Below are positions 24,712-33,319 of a stretch of 64,000 nucleotides of DNA, in pieces. The position numbers were made by a program, and so were the translations under genes. Under the pieces are notes generated by a model, which worked only from the letters and a program-made list of their open reading frames with translations, ran no database searches and was not told where the DNA came from. Source of the stretch: Brevibacterium sp. S22 (GTDB taxonomy: Bacteria; Actinomycetota; Actinomycetes; Actinomycetales; Brevibacteriaceae); contig NZ_RHFG01000003.1 of the NCBI RefSeq assembly GCF_004745485.1, forward strand, positions 62,001 to 126,000, in the 5' to 3' direction. Positions within the stretch are counted from its first letter, which is position 1; every line of letters starts with the position of its first letter.

Positions 24712-26241
24712 TCAGTCGTTCTTCACAGTCAGTCTATCCACACCGAGCGCCTCCAGCAGGCCCGCAGCGGTCTCGATTCCCTCAACCCGATGGGCAAGCA
24801 GTTCGCGGGTGCCCTTGAGCGGTTCGTGCATCGGCAGGCGCACCACCCCGAAGGAACCCGCGTTGAGCACGAGCGAATCCCAGCTGGCGGCCACCAGATC
24901 CTCGCCGAGGCGGCTGACCGCCACGGAGCGCAGAAAAGCACGGGTCCCGTCGGGGGCATTGACGACGGCGGCTTCGACCTCGGCGTCGGTGGTCATCCGG
25001 CGGATCCGTCCGGCCCGTTCGAGCTTGTGGAACAGCCCTTTCTCCGGGCGCACATCGTGGTACTGGACGTCGATGAGGGCGAGCTTCGGATGGTCCCAGT
25101 CGATGCCTTCCCGGGACCGGTAGCTCTCCAACAGCACCCATTTGGCGACCCAGTCGATGGAGTCCGCCAGGGTCGTCGGATCGGTCGAGAGCCCGTCGAG
25201 GAATCGGCGCCATTCGGCGAGCACCTCACTCGTCTCGGCATCATCCGGGTCGGCATGTTCGAGGCAGGCGGAATAGTAGATCTCCTGGATCTCCAGAGCC
25301 GTCTTCGTCGTCCCGTCGGCCAACGGCAGCGGGGTCGACAGGCTCAGGTCATGACTGACATCCCATAGCGACTGCAGGGCATCGGCGAGTTCGATCCGCG
25401 GCGCCAGTCCGGCCTCGATGAGTCCGAGGACGAGAGAGGTCGACCCGAAGCGGACGAACGTCGCCGGCTCCGCCAGAGTGGCGTCGCCGATGATCACGTG
25501 CAGTCGACGGTATTTCGCCGGGTCGGCGTGCGGTTCGTCCCGAGTGTTGACGATGGGCCGCCGCAGGGTCGTCTCAAGCCCCACTTCGGCTTCGAAGAAG
25601 TCCGCACGGGACGAGATCTGGAACCCTGTGCCCTCGCCTTCGCGGCCGATGCCGACCCGTCCTGATCCGCACAGGATCTGCCGGGTGACAAAGAACGGGA
25701 CGAGGCCGGTCACGATGTCATCGAAGTCGGTAGACCGGTCGACGAGGTAGTTCTCATGGGTGCCGTAGGAAGCTCCCTTGGAGTCGGTGTTGTTCTTGTA
25801 CAGATTGACCGGTTCCGCGCTCTTCTCGAGAGTCCGCACCGACTCCAAGGCGACGAGGTCGCCGGCTCGGTCGAAGGTGACGACATCGCGAGGAGTGAGC
25901 ACCTCCGGGGAGGAGTATTCGGGGTGGGCATGGTCGACGTAGTAGCGGGCGCCGTTCTCCGTGACGACATTCGCCAGATACTGGGCTTCGACATCGTCGG
26001 CCGGGACATGGGTCAGTTGGGAGGCATCGGCGTCGGCGATGTTCATGAAGAAACCGCGGGCATCGGCTAGCGGAGACTCGGTGGCGAAGTCCCAGAAGTT
26101 CTGGGAGGACTTCAGCCCGCGGGGACCGGCATAGGCATCGACGACACGTGCCGAGTCCCGCATCGGGTTTGCCCGCGGGTTGCCCGGTTGGCTGAGGCCG
26201 AACTCGGTTTCGGCTCCCATGACGCGCCTGACTCTGAGCAT
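24712..26241 (-). CDS. dop: Pup deamidase/depupylase Dop
   Basis: A 509-residue paralogue of PafA that deamidates Pup and removes it from conjugates. Signatures are RRVMGAETEFGLSQPGNPRA, YYVDHAHPEYSSPEVLTPRD with the catalytic aspartate, YKNNTDSKGASYGTHENYLV and RRLHVIIGDATLAEPATF. The ATG at 26241 is chosen because GGAGGAG lies at ideal spacing upstream. A TTG at 26256 would overlap that ribosome site. It is the first gene of the dop-pup-prcB-prcA-pafA operon and shares a symmetrical -10 region with the divergent DUF3054 gene. Confidence 0.95.
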   Translation of the reverse strand: MLRVRRVMGAETEFGLSQPGNPRANPMRDSARVVDAYAGPRGLKSSQNFWDFATESPLADARGFFMNIADADASQLTHVPADDVEAQYLANVVTENGARYYVDHAHPEYSSPEVLTPRDVVTFDRAGDLVALESVRTLEKSAEPVNLYKNNTDSKGASYGTHENYLVDRSTDFDDIVTGLVPFFVTRQILCGSGRVGIGREGEGTGFQISSRADFFEAEVGLETTLRRPIVNTRDEPHADPAKYRRLHVIIGDATLAEPATFVRFGSTSLVLGLIEAGLAPRIELADALQSLWDVSHDLSLSTPLPLADGTTKTALEIQEIYYSACLEHADPDDAETSEVLAEWRRFLDGLSTDPTTLADSIDWVAKWVLLESYRSREGIDWDHPKLALIDVQYHDVRPEKGLFHKLERAGRIRRMTTDAEVEAAVVNAPDGTRAFLRSVAVSRLGEDLVAASWDSLVLNAGSFGVVRLPMHEPLKGTRELLAHRVEGIETAAGLLEALGVDRLTVKND

Positions 26242-26258
26242 CTGATTCTCCTCCAAGG

Positions 26259-26266
26259 TCTAGACT
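26259..26266. promoter_or_regulatory. Overlapping divergent -10 elements for dop and DUF3054
   Basis: Plus-strand TAGACT (26261-26266) and minus-strand TAGACC (26264-26259) share the central TCTAGA-type symmetry GGTCTAGACT. The plus hexamer ends seven bases before the GTG at 26274 (leaderless). The minus one would give dop a leader of about ten bases holding its GGAGGAG site. Such symmetry is typical of bidirectional bacterial promoters. Confidence 0.5.
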
Positions 26267-26273
26267 CGGGGAT

Positions 26274-26669
26274 GTGGCAAAGAAGAAATCTCATCTCCCC
26301 ATCGCACTGATCGTCGACCTCATCCTCGTGGTTCTGTTCACGATCGTCGGTCATTACACACATTCTCACAATTTCGAGCTCCAGGGGCTGGTGACCACAG
26401 GATGGCCGTTCGTCGCAGCTCTTGTCATCGCGTGGCTGCTCACCGCCGTCTGGGATCGTCCCATCGCGCCTCTGGCCACGGGGACCGGCGTCTGGGCCAT
26501 CACCGTCCTCGTCGGGCTCGTTCTGCGCGGTGTCACCGGTGCCGGCGGTGAGCCGGGTTCGGTGCCGGTGAGCTTCATGATCGTGGCGACCTCTCTCAAC
26601 CTCATCACCCTGGTCGGCTGGCGCCTCATCGCCACGGCCGTCGCCGGCGGAGGCAAGCGCGGTCGCTGA
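26274..26669 (+). CDS. DUF3054 family membrane protein
   Basis: A 131-residue protein with four hydrophobic segments: LPIALIVDLILVVLFTIVGH, TTGWPFVAALVIAWLLTAV, GVWAITVLVGLVLRGVTG and VPVSFMIVATSLNLITLVGW. The basic ends (AKKKSH, GGGKRGR) fit a cytoplasmic N- and C-terminus. It belongs to DUF3054, a family common in actinobacteria with no established function. The start is GTG, with a -10 hexamer seven bases upstream. It is inserted on the opposite strand between dop and arc, splitting the proteasome cluster into two transcripts. Confidence 0.88.
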   Translation: MAKKKSHLPIALIVDLILVVLFTIVGHYTHSHNFELQGLVTTGWPFVAALVIAWLLTAVWDRPIAPLATGTGVWAITVLVGLVLRGVTGAGGEPGSVPVSFMIVATSLNLITLVGWRLIATAVAGGGKRGR

Positions 26670-26751
26670 CCCTCTGGCCTTCAGAGGCCCCTCACCACGG
26701 GATTCCGAGGCGCTGCCCCGCCATCCCACACCGCTCCGGTCGCGGAACAAC

Positions 26752-26785
26752 GATGGGCCCGCTTGCATCTGCAGGCGGGCCCATC
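26752..26785. terminator. Hairpin between DUF3054 and arc/mpa
   Basis: GATGGGCCCGC (26752-26762) and GCGGGCCCATC (26775-26785) form a perfect 11-bp stem with a 12-base loop between convergent genes. It probably terminates one or both transcripts. Confidence 0.7.
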
Positions 26786-26816
26786 ACCATGCGAGACCAT
26801 CCGCGATTTCAAGGGT

Positions 26817-28469
26817 TCAGACGAGATCGGAGTTCGGCCGCACCTCGGCGATCTCGGTCTCATACGGCACGGTCGGGGCTCCCCTGGTCGTATCGAGGTG
26901 CATCATCCGCAGATGTGTCACCCGTTCGCCCTTTCGCCCGGAGATACGCGCCCATTCGTCGGGGTTCGTCGTATTCGGCAGATCCTCGTGCTCACTGAAT
27001 TCCTCGGCGATGGCGTCCTCGAAGTGCCCGGGGCGCAGACCGCGCTCACCGGTGTCGAGCAGCGATTTGATCGCTGCCTTCTTCGCACGGTCGACGATGT
27101 TGTGGATCATCGCACCGGATGCGAAAGCAGAGAAGTGGAGGACTTCCTTCGAACCGTCGGCATAGCTGACCTCGACGAATTCGTTCTCCGGAGTCTCCGC
27201 GAACATCCGTTCGACACAGCTGTCGATCAGCGCGGCGACCGCCTCGGCAGGAGTCTCATGGCCGGCGAGCACGCTCGAGTGCAGCGGCAGGTCCGCTGTG
27301 AGGTACTTCTCGAAGATGTCCCGGGCCGCGTCGGCGTCGGGGCGTTCGATGCGGATCTTCACATCCAGGCGACCGGGGCGCAGGATCGCAGGGTCGATGA
27401 GATCCTCACGGTTCGAGGCACCGATGACGATGACGTTGTCGAGCTGTTCGACACCGTCGATCTCGGTCAGCAGCTGCGGCACGATCGTCGTCTCCACGTC
27501 CGAGGACTTGCCGGTGCCGCGGGTGCGGAACAGCGATTCCATTTCGTCGAAGAACACCACGACGGGGAAGCCGGCCGATGCCTTCTCTCGTGCCCGGGCG
27601 AAGATGAGGCGCAGTTGGCGTTCGGTCTCACCGACGTACTTGTCCAGCAGCTCCGGACCCTTGATGTTGAGGAAGTACGTCTTGCTGGTGCGGACCGTCC
27701 CAGTGCGGTCGGCCAGGGAGTTCGCCACAGCCTTCGCGATGAGCGTCTTACCGCAGCCGGGAGGCCCGTAGAGCAGAATGCCCTTGGGCGGTTTGAGTCC
27801 GTGTTCGGTATAGAGCTCGGGATGCTCGAACGGCAATTCGACCGCATCCTTGATCTGTTCGATCTGGTCGGACAGTCCGCCGATGTCCGAATACGTGATG
27901 TCGGGGACCTCTTCGAGCAGCAGCGAGGAGACCTCGGGCTTCTCGACGACCTGCAGCGCATAATGCGTCCGGGTGTCGACGACGACGGCATCGCCGACGC
28001 GCAGACCTGCATCGATGAGGCCGGCGGCCAGCGTGAAGACCTGTTCGTCGTCACCGGGTGCGCCGACGAGGATGCGCTGAGAGTCGACGAACTCGCGGAC
28101 GTTGACGACCGAACCCACGGGTGGGAAGTCCCCGGTGCCGATGATGACGAGGCCTTCGGACAGAAGCACATCGGCCCCGGCCCGCAGGCCTGCGGGCTCG
28201 ATTTCGGGGGCGACGGCCACCCGCATCCGACGGCCGCCGACGATGACGTCGGCGGACACTCCGTTCTCACCGAGGGCGATGAGAGTGCCCCAGTTGTTCG
28301 GCGGCTCGGTCAGCCGCCGGGCCTCCTCTTTGATCCTGTCGAGTTCATCGCGGGCCGTGCGCAGAGTCTTCGACAGTGCTTCATTGCGTTTGCCCGCAGT
28401 GTAGAGCTGCTGGCGCAGGGACGCTGTGTCCTCGCGCAGCTTCTTCACCTCGGTCGTGGTCTCTGTCAT
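26817..28469 (-). CDS. arc: Proteasome-associated AAA ATPase (ARC/Mpa)
   Basis: A 550-residue AAA unfoldase that recognises pupylated proteins and feeds them to PrcAB. The N-terminal coiled coil ([20 protein letters not shown]) binds Pup. Two OB folds follow. The AAA module has [20 protein letters not shown] (Walker A), [19 protein letters not shown] (Walker B) and [19 protein letters not shown]. The tail ends PNSDLV and lacks the Gly-Gln-Tyr-Leu terminus that docks M. tuberculosis Mpa onto the core. Coupling to the proteasome must use another contact or be weaker. Its ATG overlaps the trmI stop (ATGA). Confidence 0.94.
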   Translation of the reverse strand: MTETTTEVKKLREDTASLRQQLYTAGKRNEALSKTLRTARDELDRIKEEARRLTEPPNNWGTLIALGENGVSADVIVGGRRMRVAVAPEIEPAGLRAGADVLLSEGLVIIGTGDFPPVGSVVNVREFVDSQRILVGAPGDDEQVFTLAAGLIDAGLRVGDAVVVDTRTHYALQVVEKPEVSSLLLEEVPDITYSDIGGLSDQIEQIKDAVELPFEHPELYTEHGLKPPKGILLYGPPGCGKTLIAKAVANSLADRTGTVRTSKTYFLNIKGPELLDKYVGETERQLRLIFARAREKASAGFPVVVFFDEMESLFRTRGTGKSSDVETTIVPQLLTEIDGVEQLDNVIVIGASNREDLIDPAILRPGRLDVKIRIERPDADAARDIFEKYLTADLPLHSSVLAGHETPAEAVAALIDSCVERMFAETPENEFVEVSYADGSKEVLHFSAFASGAMIHNIVDRAKKAAIKSLLDTGERGLRPGHFEDAIAEEFSEHEDLPNTTNPDEWARISGRKGERVTHLRMMHLDTTRGAPTVPYETEIAEVRPNSDLV

Positions 28470-29575
28470 CGATCCTCCTTCGGCCCATTGCTGTGTGTTC
28501 TCGGGCTGTCTGTGTCTGCAGCGTCGCGCTGTGTCCCCGGCGGCCGGTCACCGGCGCCTGTCTGACTCGCGCCGGCGTCGTCGTCACCTGTGCGCAATCG
28601 CTTTCCTGCCTCACGCATCACCCGACGCAGCTTCTTCCCGTGGGCGGTGCGGGTGCCGATGGCCGCCTCGGTGACTTCGGGTTCCGTCCACGCCGCCACG
28701 TCTTCGTCCGCCGCGGCGGCTCCCTGGGGACGCTTCTTCTTCTCCAACGGGCTGATGCCGTCGGCCATCCGGCGGGCCATGATGAGGAACCCGGTGTGGG
28801 CGATCATCCGGTGGTCGGGGCGGACCGCGAGTCCGTCGACGTGCCAGCCGCGGACCATGGCTTCCATGGATTCGGGTTCGGCGAACTTTCCGGAAGCACG
28901 GAGGGCTTCGACGAACCGGGACAGCTGCGGGACGGTGGCCACATAGGCGATGACGATTCCGCCGGGTGTCAGCGCTTCGCTCACTGAGTCGAGTGTGTTC
29001 CAGGGAGTGAGCATGTCGAGGACGACTCGGTCGACGCTGCCGGGCCCGAACGTCCGCGGCAGGGTCTCGGCGAGATCGCCGACGGTGACCGACCAGTTCT
29101 CCGGTTCGCCGTCGAAGAAGTCGGCGATGTTGCCCTTCGCGATCGTGGCGAATTCCTCACGCAGTTCGAACGAGTGCACGGACCCGCCTGCGCCCACGGC
29201 ACGCAGCAGCGCCATCGACAGGGCTCCGGAACCCACTCCTGCCTCGACGACGACTGCGCCGGGGAAGATGTCGCCGAGGGTGACGATGAGACCCGAATCC
29301 TTCGGGTAGACGACTGCGGCACCGCGAGGCATGGAGAGCACGAAGTCTTCGTAGCGGGGACGGAAGACCTGGAAGTCGATTCCCCCGGAGTTGCTGACGA
29401 TGATTCCTTCTGTGCGTCCGATGATGTCATCGTGGCTGATGAGGCCCTTGTTCGTATGAAAGTGCTCACCCGGGGCGAGCACGAACGTGTGCATCCGCCC
29501 CTTGGGGTCGGTGAGCTGGACCTTCTCTCCGCGGCCCAGAACGCGCGGGGGCCGGGAATGCAGTGGCTGAGTCAT
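28466..29575 (-). CDS. trmI: tRNA (adenine-58-N1)-methyltransferase TrmI
   Basis: A 369-residue S-adenosylmethionine enzyme that methylates A58 in the T-loop of tRNA. Motifs: [21 protein letters not shown] N-terminus ([19 protein letters not shown]), [37 protein letters not shown] (SAM motif I), [15 protein letters not shown] and [11 protein letters not shown]. The last 85 or so residues form an Ala/Arg/Asp/Gly-rich low-complexity tail beyond the catalytic fold and look disordered. It overlaps arc by four bases, as trmI (Rv2118c) lies near mpa in mycobacteria. A TAGAGT hexamer nine bases before the ATG suggests a near-leaderless mRNA. Confidence 0.93.
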   Translation of the reverse strand: MTQPLHSRPPRVLGRGEKVQLTDPKGRMHTFVLAPGEHFHTNKGLISHDDIIGRTEGIIVSNSGGIDFQVFRPRYEDFVLSMPRGAAVVYPKDSGLIVTLGDIFPGAVVVEAGVGSGALSMALLRAVGAGGSVHSFELREEFATIAKGNIADFFDGEPENWSVTVGDLAETLPRTFGPGSVDRVVLDMLTPWNTLDSVSEALTPGGIVIAYVATVPQLSRFVEALRASGKFAEPESMEAMVRGWHVDGLAVRPDHRMIAHTGFLIMARRMADGISPLEKKKRPQGAAAADEDVAAWTEPEVTEAAIGTRTAHGKKLRRVMREAGKRLRTGDDDAGASQTGAGDRPPGTQRDAADTDSPRTHSNGPKEDR

Positions 29576-29620
29576 GATGAGTCCACTCTACGCTGGTGAG
29601 GATTGCCTCACACAACCGGC

Positions 29621-30781
29621 TCAGGCTGCGAGAAGCTCGTCGAAGAACTCCTGCAAGTCGATGACCCCGACGAGGGTGTTGCCGTCCATGACCAGGCTGA
29701 ACTGTGCTTTCGGTCGGTGAGTGAGCGATTCGAGCAGGTGCGGGGCGGTGATGTCTTTGGGCACTCCGATCCACCCGGCGAGGGGTCGAGCGACCTCTCC
29801 GGTGGGAACGGCTTCGAGCGTCTCGGCGAGGCGGCCGGCGGCGGCATGGCGGTCGACGAGACCGTACGGCAGCCCCTTCTGGTCGAGGACGACGATGAGG
29901 GTGCGTTCCTTCGCGTTGCCCAGCGTGTTCGCATAGTCGAGGGTGTCGGCGAGATCGGCGTCCCAGGTTGCGGCGATCGCCGGCTGGATGACCTGGGACA
30001 GGTCGTAGGTCTCCATCTTCCGGGCCCGTTTGGCGTGGGTGGCGGCATCTCCGGCGGAGAACCACAGCATGATCGCGATGAGCGACATCCATGCGACCCT
30101 CAGCGGGTCGGGTCGATCGCCAGCCAACAGCGGAGTGATGACCGACCACCCGATGAATCCGATGGCGATGATGCGTCCGACCCAGCTGGCGACGATCGTG
30201 CCGAGGTACTGGGAGCCGGTGATGCGCCACATGATCGCCTGCAGCGCCCAGCCTCCGTCGAGCGGGATGCCCGGCAGCAGGTTGATCGCCCCGAGTGCGA
30301 CATTGGCGAACGTCACCGCGACGAGCAGCAGCCACGGCACCGAGGTGGGGCTGGCGGCGCTGAGGCACCACCAGCCCAGCAGCGCCAGAACGATGTTGAC
30401 GATGGGTCCGACGATGGAGATGACGAAGCTCGTCATCGCCGCTTTGTCCCGCGGATTGTCCATCTGCGGTTCGAATCGGGTGAACCCGCCCCAGATGTTC
30501 AGTTCGATCGCCGCGACCTTCTGGCCGTAGAACTGCCCGGCCACGCCATGGGCGAGTTCGTGGAGGAAGACGGAGGCGAAGAGGAGCACGGCGTAGGCGA
30601 ACGCCACGAACCACGCCCCGATGCCCAGATCGGGACGGACCTGGTTGAGCCACGGGGTGAAGAGGACGGTGATCACGATGGCGGCGAGGAACCACGACCA
30701 TGCCAGAATCACCGGCGCGCCGAGGACGGTGCCCAAGCGCAGACCCGATGACGCACCGGGGTGGTGGTTTTTCGCGGCCAT
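29621..30781 (-). CDS. Site-2 protease family intramembrane metalloprotease with CBS-like domains
   Basis: A 386-residue M50-family membrane protease. The zinc site is FLHELAHGVAGQFYG (HExxH near residue 65) together with INLLPGIPLDGGWAL (the NxxPxxxxDG motif). At least five hydrophobic segments are present. Residues about 240-386 form a soluble part with two CBS-like repeats, as in Rip3-type proteins, suggesting nucleotide sensing. It should cleave membrane-anchored regulators, but no obvious anti-sigma target is nearby. A GGAGGA ribosome site precedes the ATG. It lies upstream of trmI on the same strand. Confidence 0.9.
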   Translation of the reverse strand: MAAKNHHPGASSGLRLGTVLGAPVILAWSWFLAAIVITVLFTPWLNQVRPDLGIGAWFVAFAYAVLLFASVFLHELAHGVAGQFYGQKVAAIELNIWGGFTRFEPQMDNPRDKAAMTSFVISIVGPIVNIVLALLGWWCLSAASPTSVPWLLLVAVTFANVALGAINLLPGIPLDGGWALQAIMWRITGSQYLGTIVASWVGRIIAIGFIGWSVITPLLAGDRPDPLRVAWMSLIAIMLWFSAGDAATHAKRARKMETYDLSQVIQPAIAATWDADLADTLDYANTLGNAKERTLIVVLDQKGLPYGLVDRHAAAGRLAETLEAVPTGEVARPLAGWIGVPKDITAPHLLESLTHRPKAQFSLVMDGNTLVGVIDLQEFFDELLAA

Positions 30782-30896
30782 TGAAGGGGTTCCTCCGGTC
30801 GATGTCGTGGTCAGCGGACCACACAGGGTCGGTTACTCAGCCTAACAGCGACGACGCACGAACCACTGGTCGCCACGTCGTGTCCGTGCAGGTCGT

Positions 30897-30902
30897 TACA
30901 GT
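30897..30902 (+). promoter_or_regulatory. -10 element of the RecB-like nuclease gene (leaderless)
   Basis: TACAGT ends six bases before the ATG at 30909. A GGAG between them is too close to act as a normal ribosome site. Confidence 0.5.
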
Positions 30903-30908
30903 GGAGTT

Positions 30909-31718
30909 ATGGCCGAGCTCACCAGTCTGTCGCCCTCCCGGGCCAACGACTTCATCCAATGCCCACTGAAGTTCCGCTTCCGCAGCATCGACAAGCTGCC
31001 GGAGCCGCCTTCTCAAGCGGCGTTCCGCGGCACGGTGGTCCACTCGGTGCTCGAGAAGCTGTTCACCGCACCCGCGGCCGAACGCACGGCCGAACTGGCG
31101 CAGACGATGCTCATGCCGGCGTGGGAAGAGCTCCTCGAGAAGGACCCGGATGTGCTCGAGATCTTCTCGCATGAGAGCGAGAAGGAGACGTTCTTCACAT
31201 CGGCACGTCGGCTGATCGACTCCTATTTCGTTCTTGAGTTTCCGGAGCATCTCGAACCTGAGGAGACGGAGAAGTTCGTCCGCACGAAGCTCGACAACGG
31301 ACTCGAGCTGCGCGGGTTCATCGACCGGGTCGATGTCGCCCCGGGTGGGGAGAGACGACTCGTCGACTACAAGACGGGCAAGCAGCCGAAGCCGCAGTAC
31401 GGGCGGGAGGCGAAGTTCCAGATGGGCTTCTACGCTCTCGTCGTCTATCGGCTCTCCGGTGAGCTCGTCCACACTCTGCAGCTGATGTACCTGGGTTCGC
31501 GCAGCGTGCTGAAGTCCCATCCGACGATGGCTGAGATCGAACAGACGGAGTTCGAGATCGATGCCATCTGGAAAGACATCATCGCCTCAGCGGAGTCGGA
31601 TCGGTGGCGGCCGAAGAAGTCACCGCTGTGCAATTGGTGCACCTTCAAACCGCTGTGCCCGGCGTGGGGCAACACCGCTCCCCCGACTCCGGAGATCACG
31701 AAGATCGTCGGGGCGTAG
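30909..31718 (+). CDS. RecB-family PD-(D/E)XK exonuclease with predicted Fe-S cluster
   Basis: A 269-residue single-domain nuclease of the Cas4/RecB C-terminal type, orthologous by position to Rv2119. SPSRANDFIQCPLKFRFR opens the fold, FRGTVVHSVLEKLF carries the histidine, and LRGFIDRVDVAPGGERRLVD plus YKTGKQPKPQYG give the Asp-x-Lys nuclease core. The C-terminal LCNWCTFKPLCPAW, with the N-terminal cysteine, makes four cysteines arranged as in AddB/Cas4 iron-sulfur nucleases. It is not beside recB or CRISPR genes, so a housekeeping DNA-processing role is likelier. It ends three bases before the convergent HAD gene stop. Confidence 0.9.
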   Translation: MAELTSLSPSRANDFIQCPLKFRFRSIDKLPEPPSQAAFRGTVVHSVLEKLFTAPAAERTAELAQTMLMPAWEELLEKDPDVLEIFSHESEKETFFTSARRLIDSYFVLEFPEHLEPEETEKFVRTKLDNGLELRGFIDRVDVAPGGERRLVDYKTGKQPKPQYGREAKFQMGFYALVVYRLSGELVHTLQLMYLGSRSVLKSHPTMAEIEQTEFEIDAIWKDIIASAESDRWRPKKSPLCNWCTFKPLCPAWGNTAPPTPEITKIVGA

Positions 31719-31721
31719 CCC

Positions 31722-32396
31722 TCAGACCCTCTGCTGGGCGCGGAGGAGTCGCAGTTCAGCGACACCGCGGCCTTCGAGGCTGTCCCAGAGGATGCGGCCG
31801 GGCCGGGGCTCGAGGTCGACGAAGTGCGGCACGCCGATCGCAATCGTTCCGGCTGCCTCGGCACTTGCCAAACCCGGCTTCGAATCCTCCAGGGCCACAC
31901 ACTCGGCTGGATCGAGGCCGAGCAGGGCCGCCCCACGCAGGTAGGGTTCGGGATCCGGTTTGCCAGCGGAGACCTCATCGCCGGCGATGAGGCCGGCGAA
32001 GCTGTTCGGCGGGCAGTTGGCGATGACCGCCTCAGCCAAGGGGCGGTAGGACATTGTGACCATGACGTTCGGGATCCCCGCGGCATTGACCTCGGCCAGC
32101 AGCTCGAGCGCGCCCGGGCGGAACGGGACGGACTCGCGGATCTGGGCGATGACCGCGCCCATGAGTGTCTCGACGATCTCTTCGGCCGGCAGGTCGAGTC
32201 CTGCCTCACGCATCATCCGGGCGGAGACGATCAGCTCGTTGCCGACGAATTCGAGTCCCTGTTCCTCCGACCACGACAGCCCATGGGCGTTCATGAGTTC
32301 GGTTTCGGCGCGGATCCAATACGGCTCGGTGTCGACCAGAGTTCCGTCCATATCCCAGAGGACGGCGGCAGGGTCGGCTGATGCGTGGTTCGTCAT
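31722..32396 (-). CDS. HAD-family phosphatase (phosphoglucomutase/phosphatase-like)
   Basis: A 224-residue haloacid-dehalogenase hydrolase. Motif I is VLWDMDGTLVDTEPYW, with the nucleophile Asp and DGT. Motif II is VTMSYRP, the Lys of motif III lies in SAGKPDPEPYL, and motif IV is CVALEDSKPGLASAEAAG. The helical cap between motifs I and II is of the C1 type, so small phosphorylated sugars are likely substrates. The ATG at 32396 is chosen because a TACGCT -10 lies six bases upstream. The open frame continues to 32459 but would cross the divergent promoter. Confidence 0.9.
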   Translation of the reverse strand: MTNHASADPAAVLWDMDGTLVDTEPYWIRAETELMNAHGLSWSEEQGLEFVGNELIVSARMMREAGLDLPAEEIVETLMGAVIAQIRESVPFRPGALELLAEVNAAGIPNVMVTMSYRPLAEAVIANCPPNSFAGLIAGDEVSAGKPDPEPYLRGAALLGLDPAECVALEDSKPGLASAEAAGTIAIGVPHFVDLEPRPGRILWDSLEGRGVAELRLLRAQQRV

Positions 32397-32402
32397 ACGC
32401 CC

Positions 32403-32412
32403 AGCGTAGTCT
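32403..32412. promoter_or_regulatory. Bidirectional promoter for HAD hydrolase and PAC2 genes
   Basis: Minus-strand TACGCT (32408-32403) and plus-strand TAGTCT (32407-32412) share their TA step. Each ends exactly six bases before its own ATG (32396 and 32419), predicting two leaderless divergent mRNAs from one melted region. Confidence 0.6.
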
Positions 32413-32418
32413 GGAACC

Positions 32419-33249
32419 ATGAGTATTCTTCCATCCGGGTCCGGGGCACTCGTCTTCATCGCCTTCGAAGGTCAGGATGCCGATGCTTCCGAAGCGGCGA
32501 GTTCGCTGGTCAAGGATCTCATCGAGGTCTGGCGTCTGGACGACTCGGAGATCCTCGACACCGATGGGTTCTACGAATTCCGCTTCTCCGAACCCGAGAT
32601 CATCCGCGATGAAGACGGAACGGCATCGATCGCCTGGCCGGGAATCGCGGTTCATCGGGGCCGCCTCGGCGAGCAGCCGATCACGGTCATCCACGGTCAC
32701 GAACCCGGTCTGAAATGGCGGGAGTTCCTCTCCCTCGTTCTCGCTCACGTCGGTGATGACGATACGGTCGTCCTCCTCGGCGGGCTCCACGCCGAGATCC
32801 CGCATACGCGACCGCTGCCGGTGGTGGCCAATACGGAGGACAAGGAATTTGCCTCCGAACTCGGCATCGACGCCAACGGCTACGAAGGACCCATCGGCAT
32901 TCTCGGACTCCTCGGTGTCGCCTGCCGATGGCGCGGAGTCCGAGCGGTCAATCTGTGGGTGGGAGTACCGGACTATCTGGCCGAATCACCGTCGCCGAAG
33001 GCAGAGCTCGCACTGGCGAAGGCGGTCGAACGCTATGCCGGGATCGAAATAGACATCCACGTGCTCGAGGAGGAGAGCCGGGCGTGGGAGCTCGGCGCCG
33101 ATGAGGTCGTCTCCCTCAACCCGCGGCTGGCCGAACTCGTCAAAACGCTGGAACGACAGAACGATTCGACGGAGCTGCCCGAGGCCAGCGGAGACGCCAT
33201 CGCGGCCGAGTTCGAACGCTATCTGCGCAAACGCGGCCGCGACAAGTGA
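32419..33249 (+). CDS. PAC2 family protein
   Basis: A 276-residue member of the PAC2 (proteasome assembly chaperone 2-like) family, orthologous by context to Rv2125. Family text includes LVFIAFEGQDADASEAAS, WPGIAVHRGRLGEQPITVIH, VVLLGGLHAEIPHTRPLPV and GPIGILGLLGVACRWRGVRA. It is soluble with a likely purine-nucleoside-phosphorylase-like fold. The name comes from eukaryotic assembly factors. In bacteria the role is not established, although the nearby proteasome genes make the link tempting. The start is supported by a -10 six bases upstream. Confidence 0.9.
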   Translation: MSILPSGSGALVFIAFEGQDADASEAASSLVKDLIEVWRLDDSEILDTDGFYEFRFSEPEIIRDEDGTASIAWPGIAVHRGRLGEQPITVIHGHEPGLKWREFLSLVLAHVGDDDTVVLLGGLHAEIPHTRPLPVVANTEDKEFASELGIDANGYEGPIGILGLLGVACRWRGVRAVNLWVGVPDYLAESPSPKAELALAKAVERYAGIEIDIHVLEEESRAWELGADEVVSLNPRLAELVKTLERQNDSTELPEASGDAIAAEFERYLRKRGRDK

Positions 33250-33281
33250 ACCACGAGCATCCGATGGTCAGGCAGTCAGCA

Positions 33282-33319
33282 CCGACCTGATTCAGTCGTG
33301 CCGATCTGATTCAGTCGAG
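33282..33319. repeat. 19-bp direct duplication at the mshC 3' end
   Basis: CTGATTCAGTCG occurs at 33287-33298 and 33306-33317 in two adjacent 19-bp near-identical units. The second unit contains the mshC stop codon. It looks like a small slippage duplication. Confidence 0.6.

Noticed and set aside
26763..28565. 600-codon open frame opposite arc/mpa
   Set aside because: Antisense shadow of a well-supported AAA ATPase. No motif in the translation, and its start falls in the arc terminator.
29466..30824. 452-codon frame overlapping the site-2 protease on the same strand
   Set aside because: Out-of-frame shadow. The M50 protease frame has HExxH and membrane helices; this frame is Arg/His/Pro-rich with no hydrophobic segments.
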